64,000 bases of DNA from Frigidibacter sp. ROC022 (lineage in GTDB: Bacteria; Pseudomonadota; Alphaproteobacteria; Rhodobacterales; Rhodobacteraceae): NCBI RefSeq assembly GCF_024723735.1, contig NZ_JANQDU010000001.1, forward strand, positions 310,001 to 374,000, given 5' to 3'. Shown in pieces: positions 50,010 to 57,525 of the stretch. The notes beneath the pieces are model-generated. The model was not told the origin of the DNA and ran no database searches. It saw nothing but the letters and a program-made list of their open reading frames with translations. The first letter of the stretch is position 1, and the number at the start of each line of letters is the position of its first letter. Position numbers and translations under genes: made by a program.

Positions 50010-50210
50010 ACAGTTTCCGAAGGTTCAGGCCGGGAGGCGGAAGGTTCATTGAGCCCAAGGCACGAAGGCAGGGACCGGGAAGGGTCAAGCGGGTCCTGAA
50101 GGGCCGCAAGGCGCGGAAGGACAGCGACGGGGCGAAAGCCCTGTGGCAAACTGGGCCGGACCCCCGCAAGGGCGGAAAGGTTCAGCGAGGCGTCAGGGTG
50201 TCAGCAATGG
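50010..50210 (+). ncRNA. candidate structured RNA with GNRA hairpins
   Basis: Three short hairpins capped by GNRA tetraloops lie close together on the plus strand: GCC-GCAA-GGC at 50103-50112, GGGC-GAAA-GCCC at 50130-50141 and CCC-GCAA-GGG at 50163-50172. The surrounding sequence is purine-rich, with GAAGGTTCA-like words repeated near 50020, 50040 and 50178. I could not match it to RNase P, tmRNA, 6S or SRP RNA. Boundaries are guesses. Confidence 0.3.
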
Positions 50211-50222
50211 CACATGCAAAGA

Positions 50223-50239
50223 CCGCGTCTGTGCACCTG
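50223..50239 (+). repeat. 17-base direct repeat, first copy
   Basis: CCGCGTCTGTGCACCTG here recurs at 50353-50369 with one change (T to C). The two copies flank a strong hairpin in the gap after lepA. Confidence 0.6.
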
Positions 50240-50294
50240 GCGCCTCATCCCTTTTTCGGGCTCTCCCGTTTCCACACAGACCCCAGTGACAGAA

Positions 50295-50328
50295 GCGGGA
50301 ATCGAAGACCATTGGTCCCGATTCCCGC
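50295..50328. other. strong hairpin with a GANTC site in each arm
   Basis: A perfect ten-base stem, GCGGGAATCG with CGATTCCCGC, encloses a 14-base loop that can itself pair as GACC-ATT-GGTC. Each arm contains a GANTC sequence, the target of the CcrM methyltransferase in alphaproteobacteria. Confidence 0.6.
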
Positions 50329-50352
50329 CCCATCAACGTCAGTCATGCAGTT

Positions 50353-50369
50353 CCGCGTCTGCGCACCTG
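50353..50369 (+). repeat. 17-base direct repeat, second copy
   Basis: CCGCGTCTGCGCACCTG matches the copy at 50223-50239 in 16 of 17 positions. Confidence 0.6.
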
Positions 50370-50409
50370 TGCGATCAGAGATACATCAGGCCACTTGACG
50401 AATCAACCA

Positions 50410-50444
50410 GATATAGCGGCGCACGCCGCGCGGACGCCTATATC
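50410..50444. promoter_or_regulatory. inverted repeat upstream of the small membrane-protein gene
   Basis: Arms GATATAG (50410-50416) and CTATATC (50438-50444) are perfect and enclose GCGGCG-CA-CGCCGC, a second hairpin. It starts 132 bases before the ATG at 50542 and could be an operator or an RNA leader structure. Confidence 0.4.
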
Positions 50445-50541
50445 GGCATGGCGCATGCCCCGGGCGACTTGATCCCGATCATGGTTCCGGCCGATCATCC
50501 TGCTAGCAAGGGGCAAGCGCACACCATGGCAGGAGGCCAGA

Positions 50542-50724
50542 ATGTTCCGCCTTGCGACGATCCTGTTCTCGCTGATCTCGACCACCCTGATGGGGACCGG
50601 GGTCATCATCGCCCTGACCCTGGGATATGACTCGCTCAACCCGATCCTGATCGCCGCCGCCTCCGGTGCGGTTCTGGCGCTGCCGGCGACCTATCTGGTG
50701 ACCCGCGCCATGACCGGGCGCTAG
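50542..50724 (+). CDS. tiny two-span membrane protein conserved in Rhodobacterales
   Basis: A 60-residue protein with two membrane spans (MFRLATILFSLISTTLMGTGVIIALTL and ILIAAASGAVLALPATYLV) and a short basic tail. A strong AGGAGG lies nine bases before the ATG, which supports its reality despite the size. Related sequences in this order have been mislabelled CTP synthetase; nothing here supports that. Function unknown. It overlaps the stop of the convergent hydrolase gene by four bases. Confidence 0.7.
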   Translation: MFRLATILFSLISTTLMGTGVIIALTLGYDSLNPILIAAASGAVLALPATYLVTRAMTGR

Positions 50725-51476
50725 GCGTCCAGAAAGACCCGGATCGCGGCTTCGGTCTCGCGCGGTTTCTCGGCATGCAGCCAATGTCCGGCGCCCGGGA
50801 TTTTCGCGAAGCGCGCGGCCGGGAACAGTCGCCGGATCTCGCCGCGATGCTCCGGCAGGACATAGGAGCTCTCGGCGCCGGTCAGGAACAGGGCCGGGCC
50901 GGGAAAGCTGCCGGTCAGCGGCGGGAAGCCGAGGATGTTGTCCATGTTTCCGGCCAGCGCGTCCAGGTTCAGCGTCCAGCGCTTCTCCTTCATGTCGAGG
51001 CTCTGCAGCAGGAAGCTGCGCACCGAGGGCTCCTCGACCAGCGGGGCCAGCGCCGCATCGGCCTCGGCCCGGCTGGCGAAATCGCTGCCGACGGCGCGCA
51101 TCGCCTCGATCAGATGCATCTGGGTATGGGCATAGCCGACCGGGGCGATATCGGCGACGATCAGGCGGCGCAGCAGTTCGGAGCGGGTCACCGCGCAGAC
51201 CATGGCCGCCTTGCCGCCCATCGAATGCCCCAGCATGTCGCAGGGCGCGCCGAGATCGGCGATCGTCTCGGCCAGGTCTTCGGCCAGCGCCGGATAGTCG
51301 TGCCGCTCGTCCCGGGGGCTGGCGGCGTGGTTGCGCATGTCCACCGTCACCACCTGCCGGCTGTCGGCCAGGCGCCGGGCGATCACGCCCCAGTTCCGGC
51401 CCGACCCGAACAGGCCATGCGCGATCAGCAATGTCGGTCGGTCGGTCGGGGTGCCGTGGATGGTGCGTGCCAGCAT
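50721..51476 (-). CDS. alpha/beta hydrolase (YbfF-like esterase)
   Basis: A 251-residue serine hydrolase. The oxyanion segment HGLFGSGRNWG is at 20-30, the nucleophile elbow GHSMGG at 83-88 (Ser85) and the catalytic His in GAGHWLHAE near 230. It closely resembles the YbfF short-chain acyl esterase/thioesterase group. No signal peptide is seen. It is divergent from the small membrane protein at 51533. Confidence 0.85.
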   Translation of the reverse strand: MLARTIHGTPTDRPTLLIAHGLFGSGRNWGVIARRLADSRQVVTVDMRNHAASPRDERHDYPALAEDLAETIADLGAPCDMLGHSMGGKAAMVCAVTRSELLRRLIVADIAPVGYAHTQMHLIEAMRAVGSDFASRAEADAALAPLVEEPSVRSFLLQSLDMKEKRWTLNLDALAGNMDNILGFPPLTGSFPGPALFLTGAESSYVLPEHRGEIRRLFPAARFAKIPGAGHWLHAEKPRETEAAIRVFLDA

Positions 51477-51532
51477 GCGAATCTCTGGATTTCCTTCGGA
51501 GCCATGGATAGCTTGTCCGCCGGGAGACGGCC

Positions 51533-51901
51533 ATGGACCAAAGTGTGAATGCCCGCGCCGAGGCGCTGGCCGAGATGATGGAAGCCCGGATGGGCGTGAA
51601 GGGTGAGGGGTTCGAGGGCAAGCTTCGCCGTGCCGGGCGGTCGCTGCCGAAGCGCCTGCGCCGTGCCGGAGAGCAGATCGCCCAGGCCGCGCAACTCGAG
51701 AAGAACCCGAAGCTCGCCCGGCGGATCGACTACGCCGGGGTGGAGCGCGCCGCGGTGCTGATCGAGAACCATCTGAAGCGGATCGATCCGTTCCAGCGGC
51801 GCCTGCACAAGGCGCTGGACATCCTCGCCGGGCAGGCGTTCAACCTGCTTGTGGTGGCGGTGCTGGTGCTGACCGTGCTGCGGCTCAGGGGCTATCTCTA
51901 G
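51533..51901 (+). CDS. small protein with one C-terminal membrane span
   Basis: A 122-residue protein. Most of it is a basic, amphipathic helical region (LPKRLRRAGEQIAQAAQLEKNPKLARRIDY); it ends in a single membrane span (AFNLLVVAVLVLTVLRLRGYL). Such a C-tail-anchored arrangement suggests a membrane-associated scaffold. The family is not recognised. It lies between the hydrolase and glyA, converging on glyA. Confidence 0.6.
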   Translation: MDQSVNARAEALAEMMEARMGVKGEGFEGKLRRAGRSLPKRLRRAGEQIAQAAQLEKNPKLARRIDYAGVERAAVLIENHLKRIDPFQRRLHKALDILAGQAFNLLVVAVLVLTVLRLRGYL

Positions 51902-51946
51902 GCCCGCGGGGTCAGCGCAGGCGGGCCGCAGCCCGCCCGCTCCGTC

Positions 51947-53242
51947 TCACAGTTTCAGATACATCGGGAAGCGGGCGCAGAGCGCCTGCACCTTGGCCTT
52001 CACCGCGGCTTCCACCTCGCCGTTGCCCTCGTCCCCGTTGGCCGACAGCCCGTCCACCACCTCGACGATCCAGTCGGCGATCTGGCGGAACTCGGCCTCG
52101 CCGAAGCCCCGCGTGGTGCCCGCCGGGGTGCCGAGGCGGATGCCCGAAGTCACGAAGGGCTTTTCCGGGTCGAAGGGGATGCCGTTCTTGTTGCAGGTGA
52201 TATGGGCCCGGCCGAGTGCCGCCTCGACGGCCTTGCCGGTGACCTTCTTGGGCCGCAGATCGGCCAGCATCAGATGGTTGTCGGTGCCGCCCGACACGAT
52301 GTCGATCCCGCCCTTCATCAGCTGATCGGCCATCGCCCGGGCATTGCCCACGACGGCGGCGGCATAGGCCTGGAACTCGGGGCGCAGCGCCTCGGCAAAG
52401 GCCACCGCCTTGGCGGCGATGACATGCATCAGCGGGCCGCCCTGCAGGCCGGGGAACACGGCCGAGTTCACCTTCTTGGCGATGTCGGCGTCATTGGTCA
52501 GGATCATCCCGCCGCGCGGCCCGCGCAGCGACTTGTGGGTCGTGGTGGTCACGACATGGGCATGCGGCAGGGGCGAGGGATGCTGTCCGCCCGCCACCAG
52601 ACCGGCGATATGGGCCATGTCGACCATCAGGATCGCGCCCACCTCGTCCGCGATGGCGCGGAAGGCGGCCCAGTCCCAGATCCGGCTATAGGCGGTGCCG
52701 CCGGCGAGGATCAGCTTGGGCTTGCACTCCAGCGCCGTCGCCCGCACCGCCTCCATGTCCAGAAGCTGGTCCTGCGCCCGAACCCCGTAGGCCACCGGGT
52801 TGAACCACTTGCCCGACATGTTGACCGGCGAGCCGTGGGTCAGGTGACCGCCCGAGTTCAGGTCCAGCCCCATGAAGGTGTCGCCGGGTTTCAGCAGCGC
52901 CAGGAACACCGCCTGGTTCATCTGGCTGCCGGAATTGGGCTGCACATTGGCGAATTCACAATTGAACAGCTGTTTCGCACGGTCGATGGCCAGAGTCTCG
53001 GCAATGTCGACGAACTGGCAGCCGCCATAATAGCGCTTGCCCGGATAGCCTTCGGCGTATTTGTTGGTCAGGACCGAGCCCTGCGCCTCGAGAACCGCGG
53101 CCGAGACGATGTTTTCCGACGCGATCAACTCGATCTCGTCGCGCTGGCGACCCAGCTCCTTGCGGATCGCGCCGAAAATCTCCGGGTCGCGGTTGGCAAG
53201 GGTCTCGGTGAAAAAGCCGGGGTCGCGGGTGGACGCGGTCAT
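51947..53242 (-). CDS. glyA: serine hydroxymethyltransferase
   Basis: A 431-residue PLP enzyme that interconverts serine and glycine and supplies one-carbon units to folate. The PLP Lys is in [13 protein letters not shown] near residue 236. Other hallmarks are [10 protein letters not shown] near 37, [15 protein letters not shown] near 59 and GMILTND near 245. The length is normal. It is divergent from nadK, with a 246-base gap holding no visible gene. Confidence 0.97.
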   Translation of the reverse strand: MTASTRDPGFFTETLANRDPEIFGAIRKELGRQRDEIELIASENIVSAAVLEAQGSVLTNKYAEGYPGKRYYGGCQFVDIAETLAIDRAKQLFNCEFANVQPNSGSQMNQAVFLALLKPGDTFMGLDLNSGGHLTHGSPVNMSGKWFNPVAYGVRAQDQLLDMEAVRATALECKPKLILAGGTAYSRIWDWAAFRAIADEVGAILMVDMAHIAGLVAGGQHPSPLPHAHVVTTTTHKSLRGPRGGMILTNDADIAKKVNSAVFPGLQGGPLMHVIAAKAVAFAEALRPEFQAYAAAVVGNARAMADQLMKGGIDIVSGGTDNHLMLADLRPKKVTGKAVEAALGRAHITCNKNGIPFDPEKPFVTSGIRLGTPAGTTRGFGEAEFRQIADWIVEVVDGLSANGDEGNGEVEAAVKAKVQALCARFPMYLKL

Positions 53243-53488
53243 AAGCTGCTCCGTTCGGGCTATGGGTCCAGGGTTGCGGCGGTTCTAACGCTGCCCGGGC
53301 TGGGCGGGAAGGGCAGAAAGCGCCGCATTCGCGCTTCCGCCCGGCAAAGAGGTGCGGATCGGGAACAGCCGGCGACGATGGGAAACAGCGCAGCCTGCGG
53401 CGACAGCCGGCCGCGGTGCGCCGGTTTGGGGTTGAGTTCCTCCGGGCGGCACCGGATGCTGCGCCCCGGGTCCAGGGAGGCAGCAGGC

Positions 53489-54256
53489 ATGGTCGGAGAT
53501 CACCGCGTCAGATTCGTCGCAAGCGACAGCCCGGCGGCGCAATCGGCACTGGCGCGGCTGGTCGAGCGCTATGGCCAGTCCGCTCCGGACTCGGCCCGGC
53601 AGATCGTGGCACTTGGCGGCGACGGCTTCATGCTGCACACGCTGGGCGAGACCCGGCACCTGGATTTGCCGGTCTACGGGATGAATTGCGGCACCATCGG
53701 CTTCCTGATGAACGAGTTTGCCGAGGACGGCCTGCCCGAGCGTCTGGCCGAGGCGGAACAGGCGGTGCTGCACCCGCTGTCGATGGTGGCCACCTGCGCC
53801 GACGGAACGGTGCACAGGGCGCTGGCGATCAACGAGGTCTCGCTGCTGCGTGCCGGTCCGCAGGCGGCAAAGCTGCGGATCACCGTGGACGGGCGCGTGC
53901 GGATGGAGCAGCTGGTCTGCGACGGCGCGATGCTGGCGACGCCGGCCGGATCGACGGCCTACAACTACTCGGCGCATGGGCCGATCCTGCCGATCGGCTC
54001 GGATGTGCTGGCCCTGACGGCCGTCGCCGCCTTCCGCCCCAGGCGCTGGCGCGGCGCCCTGCTGCCCTCCAAGGCGCATGTCCGCTTCGATGTGCTCGAG
54101 GCCGACAAACGCCCGGTGATGGCCGATGCCGACAGCCGCTCGGTCCGCGATGTGCTGGTGGTCGAGATCCAGTCGGCCCCCGAGATCAGCCACCGGATCC
54201 TGTTCGATCCCGGCCACGGCCTGGAAGAGCGTCTGATCTCTGAGCAGTTCGTCTAG
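53489..54256 (+). CDS. nadK: NAD kinase
   Basis: A 255-residue enzyme that makes NADP from NAD and ATP. GGDG at 43-46, NEVSL near 116 and TPAGSTAYNYSAHGPI near 151 are the family motifs. It starts at an ATG preceded by GGGAGG; the long upstream frame is shadow sequence. It has the short N-terminus usual for alphaproteobacterial NadK. The gene converges on the AAA regulator. Confidence 0.94.
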   Translation: MVGDHRVRFVASDSPAAQSALARLVERYGQSAPDSARQIVALGGDGFMLHTLGETRHLDLPVYGMNCGTIGFLMNEFAEDGLPERLAEAEQAVLHPLSMVATCADGTVHRALAINEVSLLRAGPQAAKLRITVDGRVRMEQLVCDGAMLATPAGSTAYNYSAHGPILPIGSDVLALTAVAAFRPRRWRGALLPSKAHVRFDVLEADKRPVMADADSRSVRDVLVVEIQSAPEISHRILFDPGHGLEERLISEQFV

Positions 54257-54290
54257 GGCAGCCGGGCCCCGGTCGCGCGCCGGGCAGCCC

Positions 54291-55277
54291 TTACGAATGC
54301 GACTTGTCCACCCCGTTCTGTTGCTGCCAGCCCTTCAGCTTGCGGTAGATGGTCGATGCGGCCAGCGCCAGTTCGTCGGCGGCACGCTGGACCGAGCCGT
54401 CGTTGCGCTCGATCGCTTCCAGGATCGCCCGCCGCTCGATCTCGGCAAAGCTGCGGGCCGGGGCCTGCGTCGAGGCTGGAGCCATCTCGGGCACCGACTC
54501 GGACAGCAGCTCGATGGGCAGATCGGCGGATCGCCCTGCCGCTGCCTCGGCGCTCAACGCCATGCGCCGCAACACGTTCAGCAGCTGGCGGACATTGCCC
54601 GGCCAGGGCAGCGAGTCGATCCGCGCCAGGATACGCGGCGGCAGTTTCTGCGGCGGAAAGCCGAAGCCTTCCAGCAGCGTCGGATAGACCTGCGCGGCGA
54701 TTTCCGACGCATCCGAGTCGCGGGCCCGAAGCGGCGGCAGGTTCAACGGCTCTACCGCCAGCATGTCGTAGAGATCGCGGCGCAGCTTTCCTTCCTTCAA
54801 CGCCGTCGTGGGCGAGGTATTGGTCGCGGAAATCAGCCGGGCGGTGAACCGTTCCGAGCGTCCGTCGCTCCGCGCGATCCAGCCGCGGCGCAGCAGCGCC
54901 AGAAGCCGGGCTTGAAGATGCAGGGACATCCGGCAGACATCGTCGATATAGAGCGTGCCGCCCTGTGCCTGTGCCAGATAGGGCGGCACCGAAGGGTAGC
55001 GCGGCGGCTGGCCGGCGCCGGGGTCGCCATAGATTTCGCGGTCGAGGATGTCGTCCGGCACCGCACCGGCATTCAGGATCACAAGGTTCCCCGAGGCCCG
55101 CGACGAGCCGGCATGGATCGCCTGCGCCAGCAGGTCCTTGCCGGTCCCGCTTTCGCCCCACAGAAACACCGGCTGGTCCGACCGGGCTGCGGCCCGCGCA
55201 CGGTCCAGCATGGTTCTCAGCGCCGGACTCGAGCCGAGCATCGGACCGGCGTCCGGAATTGTGGAATTGATTACCAT
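54291..55277 (-). CDS. Fis-type AAA+ transcription regulator lacking GAFTGA
   Basis: A 328-residue regulator of the bacterial enhancer-binding protein type but without an N-terminal receiver or sensor domain. Walker A GESGTGKD is at 41-48 and Walker B GGTLYIDD at 106-113. A Fis-type helix-turn-helix lies at about 280-318 (AILEAIERNDGSVQRAADELALAASTIYRKL). The region where GAFTGA contacts sigma-54 reads EIYGDPGAGQPPRYP, so it probably does not activate sigma-54 promoters; other lineages have such regulators (Rhodobacter NtrC, TyrR). It lies downstream of prpE on the same strand after 237 bases of relatively AT-rich sequence. Confidence 0.83.
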   Translation of the reverse strand: MVINSTIPDAGPMLGSSPALRTMLDRARAAARSDQPVFLWGESGTGKDLLAQAIHAGSSRASGNLVILNAGAVPDDILDREIYGDPGAGQPPRYPSVPPYLAQAQGGTLYIDDVCRMSLHLQARLLALLRRGWIARSDGRSERFTARLISATNTSPTTALKEGKLRRDLYDMLAVEPLNLPPLRARDSDASEIAAQVYPTLLEGFGFPPQKLPPRILARIDSLPWPGNVRQLLNVLRRMALSAEAAAGRSADLPIELLSESVPEMAPASTQAPARSFAEIERRAILEAIERNDGSVQRAADELALAASTIYRKLKGWQQQNGVDKSHS

Positions 55278-55514
55278 GACTGGATTTCTCTTCCAGACAT
55301 GGCGCTTTCGTCAGGGCCGGCAGGGGCGAATGATGCCAGACCTTCAAAGAAAACGGCAAACAAGGACAAGACCGATTTAACCCCACACTATTGAATAAGG
55401 GCAATACCATCGGTCCGATCCCGACGGCGGATTTCCCTGCAACCCTCGCGATAGACAACCTGTCCAAGGACGCCTTGGGGCGCAACCCGCCAATGGGAGA
55501 TATTGACTATAAGA

Positions 55515-57407
55515 TCAACTTTTCGGGTAGCCGATCTTCGATAGACTGTCGCGAATTTCATCAAGAATTGCAGGATCGTCTATTGTTGCTGGCATTTTGA
55601 AAGAAACGCCGTCGGCAATCTTGGCCATCGTGCCCCGGAGAATCTTTCCCGACCGGGTCTTCGGAAGTCTCTGGATCACCACGGCCTGCTTGAATGCCGC
55701 GACCGGTCCGATCTGGTCGCGCACCCGGGCCACGCATTCCTTGACGACCGTTTCATGGGTCCGGTTGCAGCCACTGTTCAGGCAGAGAAAGCCCATGGGC
55801 ACCTGACCCTTGAGCGGATCGCTGACCCCGATGACCGCGCATTCGGCCACATCTGCATGGCCGGCAAGGATTTCCTCCATCGCGCCTGTCGAAAGGCGGT
55901 GTCCCGCGACATTGATGACATCATCCGTGCGGGCCATGATATAGAGATAGCCATCCTCATCCTTGAACCCGGCATCGCCGGTTTCGTAATAGCCTGGAAA
56001 ATGGTCCAGATAGCTCTTGCGATAGCGGGCCTCGGCATTCCAGAGCCCCGGCAGGGTGCCCGGCGGCAATGGCAATTTCACCGCGATGGCGCCCAGTTCG
56101 CCATCCTTCACGGGATGGCCGGCCTCGTCCAATATCTGCACGTCATAGCCGGGCATTGCCACCGAAGGGCTGCCGATCTTGACCGGAAGCGGCTCGATTC
56201 CCATCGGATTCGCGGCAATCGCCCAGCCGGTTTCGGTCTGCCACCAATGGTCGATGACCGGGACATTCAGATGCCGTCCCGCCCATTCGATCGTATCGGG
56301 ATCGGCGCGTTCGCCTGCCAGATAAAGCACATTCAGCGATGACAGGTCGTAATTGCCCATCAGCTTGCCTTCCGGATCCTCGCGTTTGACGGCTCGGATT
56401 GCGGTTGGGGCGGTAAAGAAACTCTTTACCCGGTGATCCTCGATCACCCGCCAGAAGGTGCCGGCATCGGGGGTTCCGACCGGCTTGCCCTCGAAGACGA
56501 TCGTGGTGCAGCCGGCGACCAGCGGGCCATAGCAGATATAGCTGTGGCCAACGACCCAGCCGACGTCCGAGGCGGCCCAGAACACGTCGCCGGCCTCGAC
56601 ATTGTAGACAGCCTTCATGGTCCAGTTCAGCGCCACCATGTGGCCGGCGGTCTGCCGGATCACGCCCTTGGGCTGGCCGGTGGTGCCCGAGGTATAGAGG
56701 ATATAGGCCGGATGATTGCCCTCGACCGGCTCGCATGAGGCCGGCTCGACCCCGGCCTGGAACCCGTGCCAGTCCAGGTCGCGCCCGGGGATCAGCTTGG
56801 CGACCTCCTGCTCGCGCTGGAAGATCACGCAGAAGTCCGGCTTGTGGGTGGATTGCTCGATGGCTTCGTCGACCAGCGGCTTGTAATGCACCACCCGGTC
56901 CGGTTCGAGCCCGCAGGAGGCGGCGATGATCGCCTTGGGCGTGCAGTCGTCGATCCGCACCGCCAGCTCATGCGCGGCGAAACCGCCGAAGACCACCGAG
57001 TGGATCGCGCCCAGGCGGGCGCAGGCCAGCATCGCTTCCAGCGCCTCGGGGATCATCGGCATGTAGATGATCACCCGGTCGCCCTTGCCGACGCCCTGCG
57101 CCTTCAGCGCCCCGGCCAGCGACGAGACCCTTTGCAGCAGCTCGACATAGGTGATCTTGTGGGTCAAGCCGGTGATCGGGCTGTCATGGATGATCGCCGC
57201 CTGGCTGCCGCGCCCTGCCGCGACATGGCGATCGACCGCGTTCCAGCAGGTGTTGGTCAGCCCGTCCGAATACCATTCGTAGAGCGGCGCCTTCTCGTCG
57301 AACAGCGCCTTCGAGGGCGGCTTGTCCCAGTCGATGGCCTGCGCTTCGCGCATCCAGAAGCCTTCGGGGTCGGCCTTCCAGTCGGCATAGACGTCGGCGT
57401 AGCTCAT
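55515..57407 (-). CDS. prpE: propionyl-CoA synthetase
   Basis: A 630-residue acyl-adenylate-forming ligase that activates propionate. The opening YADVYADWKADPEGFW and the ATP loop YTSGTTGQPKG near 246 fit the family. The WWQTETGW motif is near 391, and the late RSGKILRGTMAKIADG near 592 holds the acylated Lys. Overall it matches PrpE better than Acs. A GGGAGGATC ribosome site precedes the ATG. It is followed by the AAA regulator gene on the same strand. No 2-methylcitrate cycle genes are visible; the propionyl-CoA may go to the methylmalonyl pathway served by MeaB. Confidence 0.93.
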   Translation of the reverse strand: MSYADVYADWKADPEGFWMREAQAIDWDKPPSKALFDEKAPLYEWYSDGLTNTCWNAVDRHVAAGRGSQAAIIHDSPITGLTHKITYVELLQRVSSLAGALKAQGVGKGDRVIIYMPMIPEALEAMLACARLGAIHSVVFGGFAAHELAVRIDDCTPKAIIAASCGLEPDRVVHYKPLVDEAIEQSTHKPDFCVIFQREQEVAKLIPGRDLDWHGFQAGVEPASCEPVEGNHPAYILYTSGTTGQPKGVIRQTAGHMVALNWTMKAVYNVEAGDVFWAASDVGWVVGHSYICYGPLVAGCTTIVFEGKPVGTPDAGTFWRVIEDHRVKSFFTAPTAIRAVKREDPEGKLMGNYDLSSLNVLYLAGERADPDTIEWAGRHLNVPVIDHWWQTETGWAIAANPMGIEPLPVKIGSPSVAMPGYDVQILDEAGHPVKDGELGAIAVKLPLPPGTLPGLWNAEARYRKSYLDHFPGYYETGDAGFKDEDGYLYIMARTDDVINVAGHRLSTGAMEEILAGHADVAECAVIGVSDPLKGQVPMGFLCLNSGCNRTHETVVKECVARVRDQIGPVAAFKQAVVIQRLPKTRSGKILRGTMAKIADGVSFKMPATIDDPAILDEIRDSLSKIGYPKS

Positions 57408-57525
57408 CAGTGATCCTCCCTGATCCCATGAATGGGTCTAGCGCGACGCGGGGGCATGCGTCCAGCAGGGCAGGGCGCGGGCAATTGTCACGTTTGGCGC
57501 TAACGGGGGGCGTCAGGGCCGGGAT

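Larger units (their letters stand above)
49588..50541. other. long intergenic region with structured elements, no convincing gene
   Basis: This 954-base stretch between lepA and the small membrane-protein gene has no open frame with good coding bias and a ribosome site. It holds the lepA terminator, two DnaA-box-like nonamers (49809, 49845), a purine-rich block with three GNRA-capped hairpins (50103-50172), a strong GANTC-bearing hairpin (50295-50328), a 17-base near-perfect direct repeat (50223 and 50353), and an inverted repeat (50410-50444). See the findings for possible meanings: non-coding RNA, regulatory leader or origin-like site. Confidence 0.6.

Noticed and set aside
50010-50210. RNase P RNA, tmRNA, 6S RNA or SRP RNA
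   Set aside because: I looked for the GAGGAAAGTCC-type core of RNase P, the tmRNA resume signal and ends, and the [17 protein letters not shown]-type loop, and found none.
49763-50398. 211-residue plus-strand frame in the gap after lepA (with a 121-residue minus-strand frame at 49804-50169)
   Set aside because: Neither has a ribosome site, codon bias like the neighbours, or any family motif. The sequence looks more like structured RNA and repeats.
50542-50724. CTP synthetase label for the 60-residue protein
   Set aside because: It is far too short, has two membrane spans and shows no synthetase motif; the label is an annotation artefact seen for this family.
55391-55600. 69-residue plus-strand frame between the AAA regulator and prpE
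   Set aside because: It has poor codon bias, overlaps the prpE 3' end and has no ribosome site; the gap more likely holds the regulator promoter.
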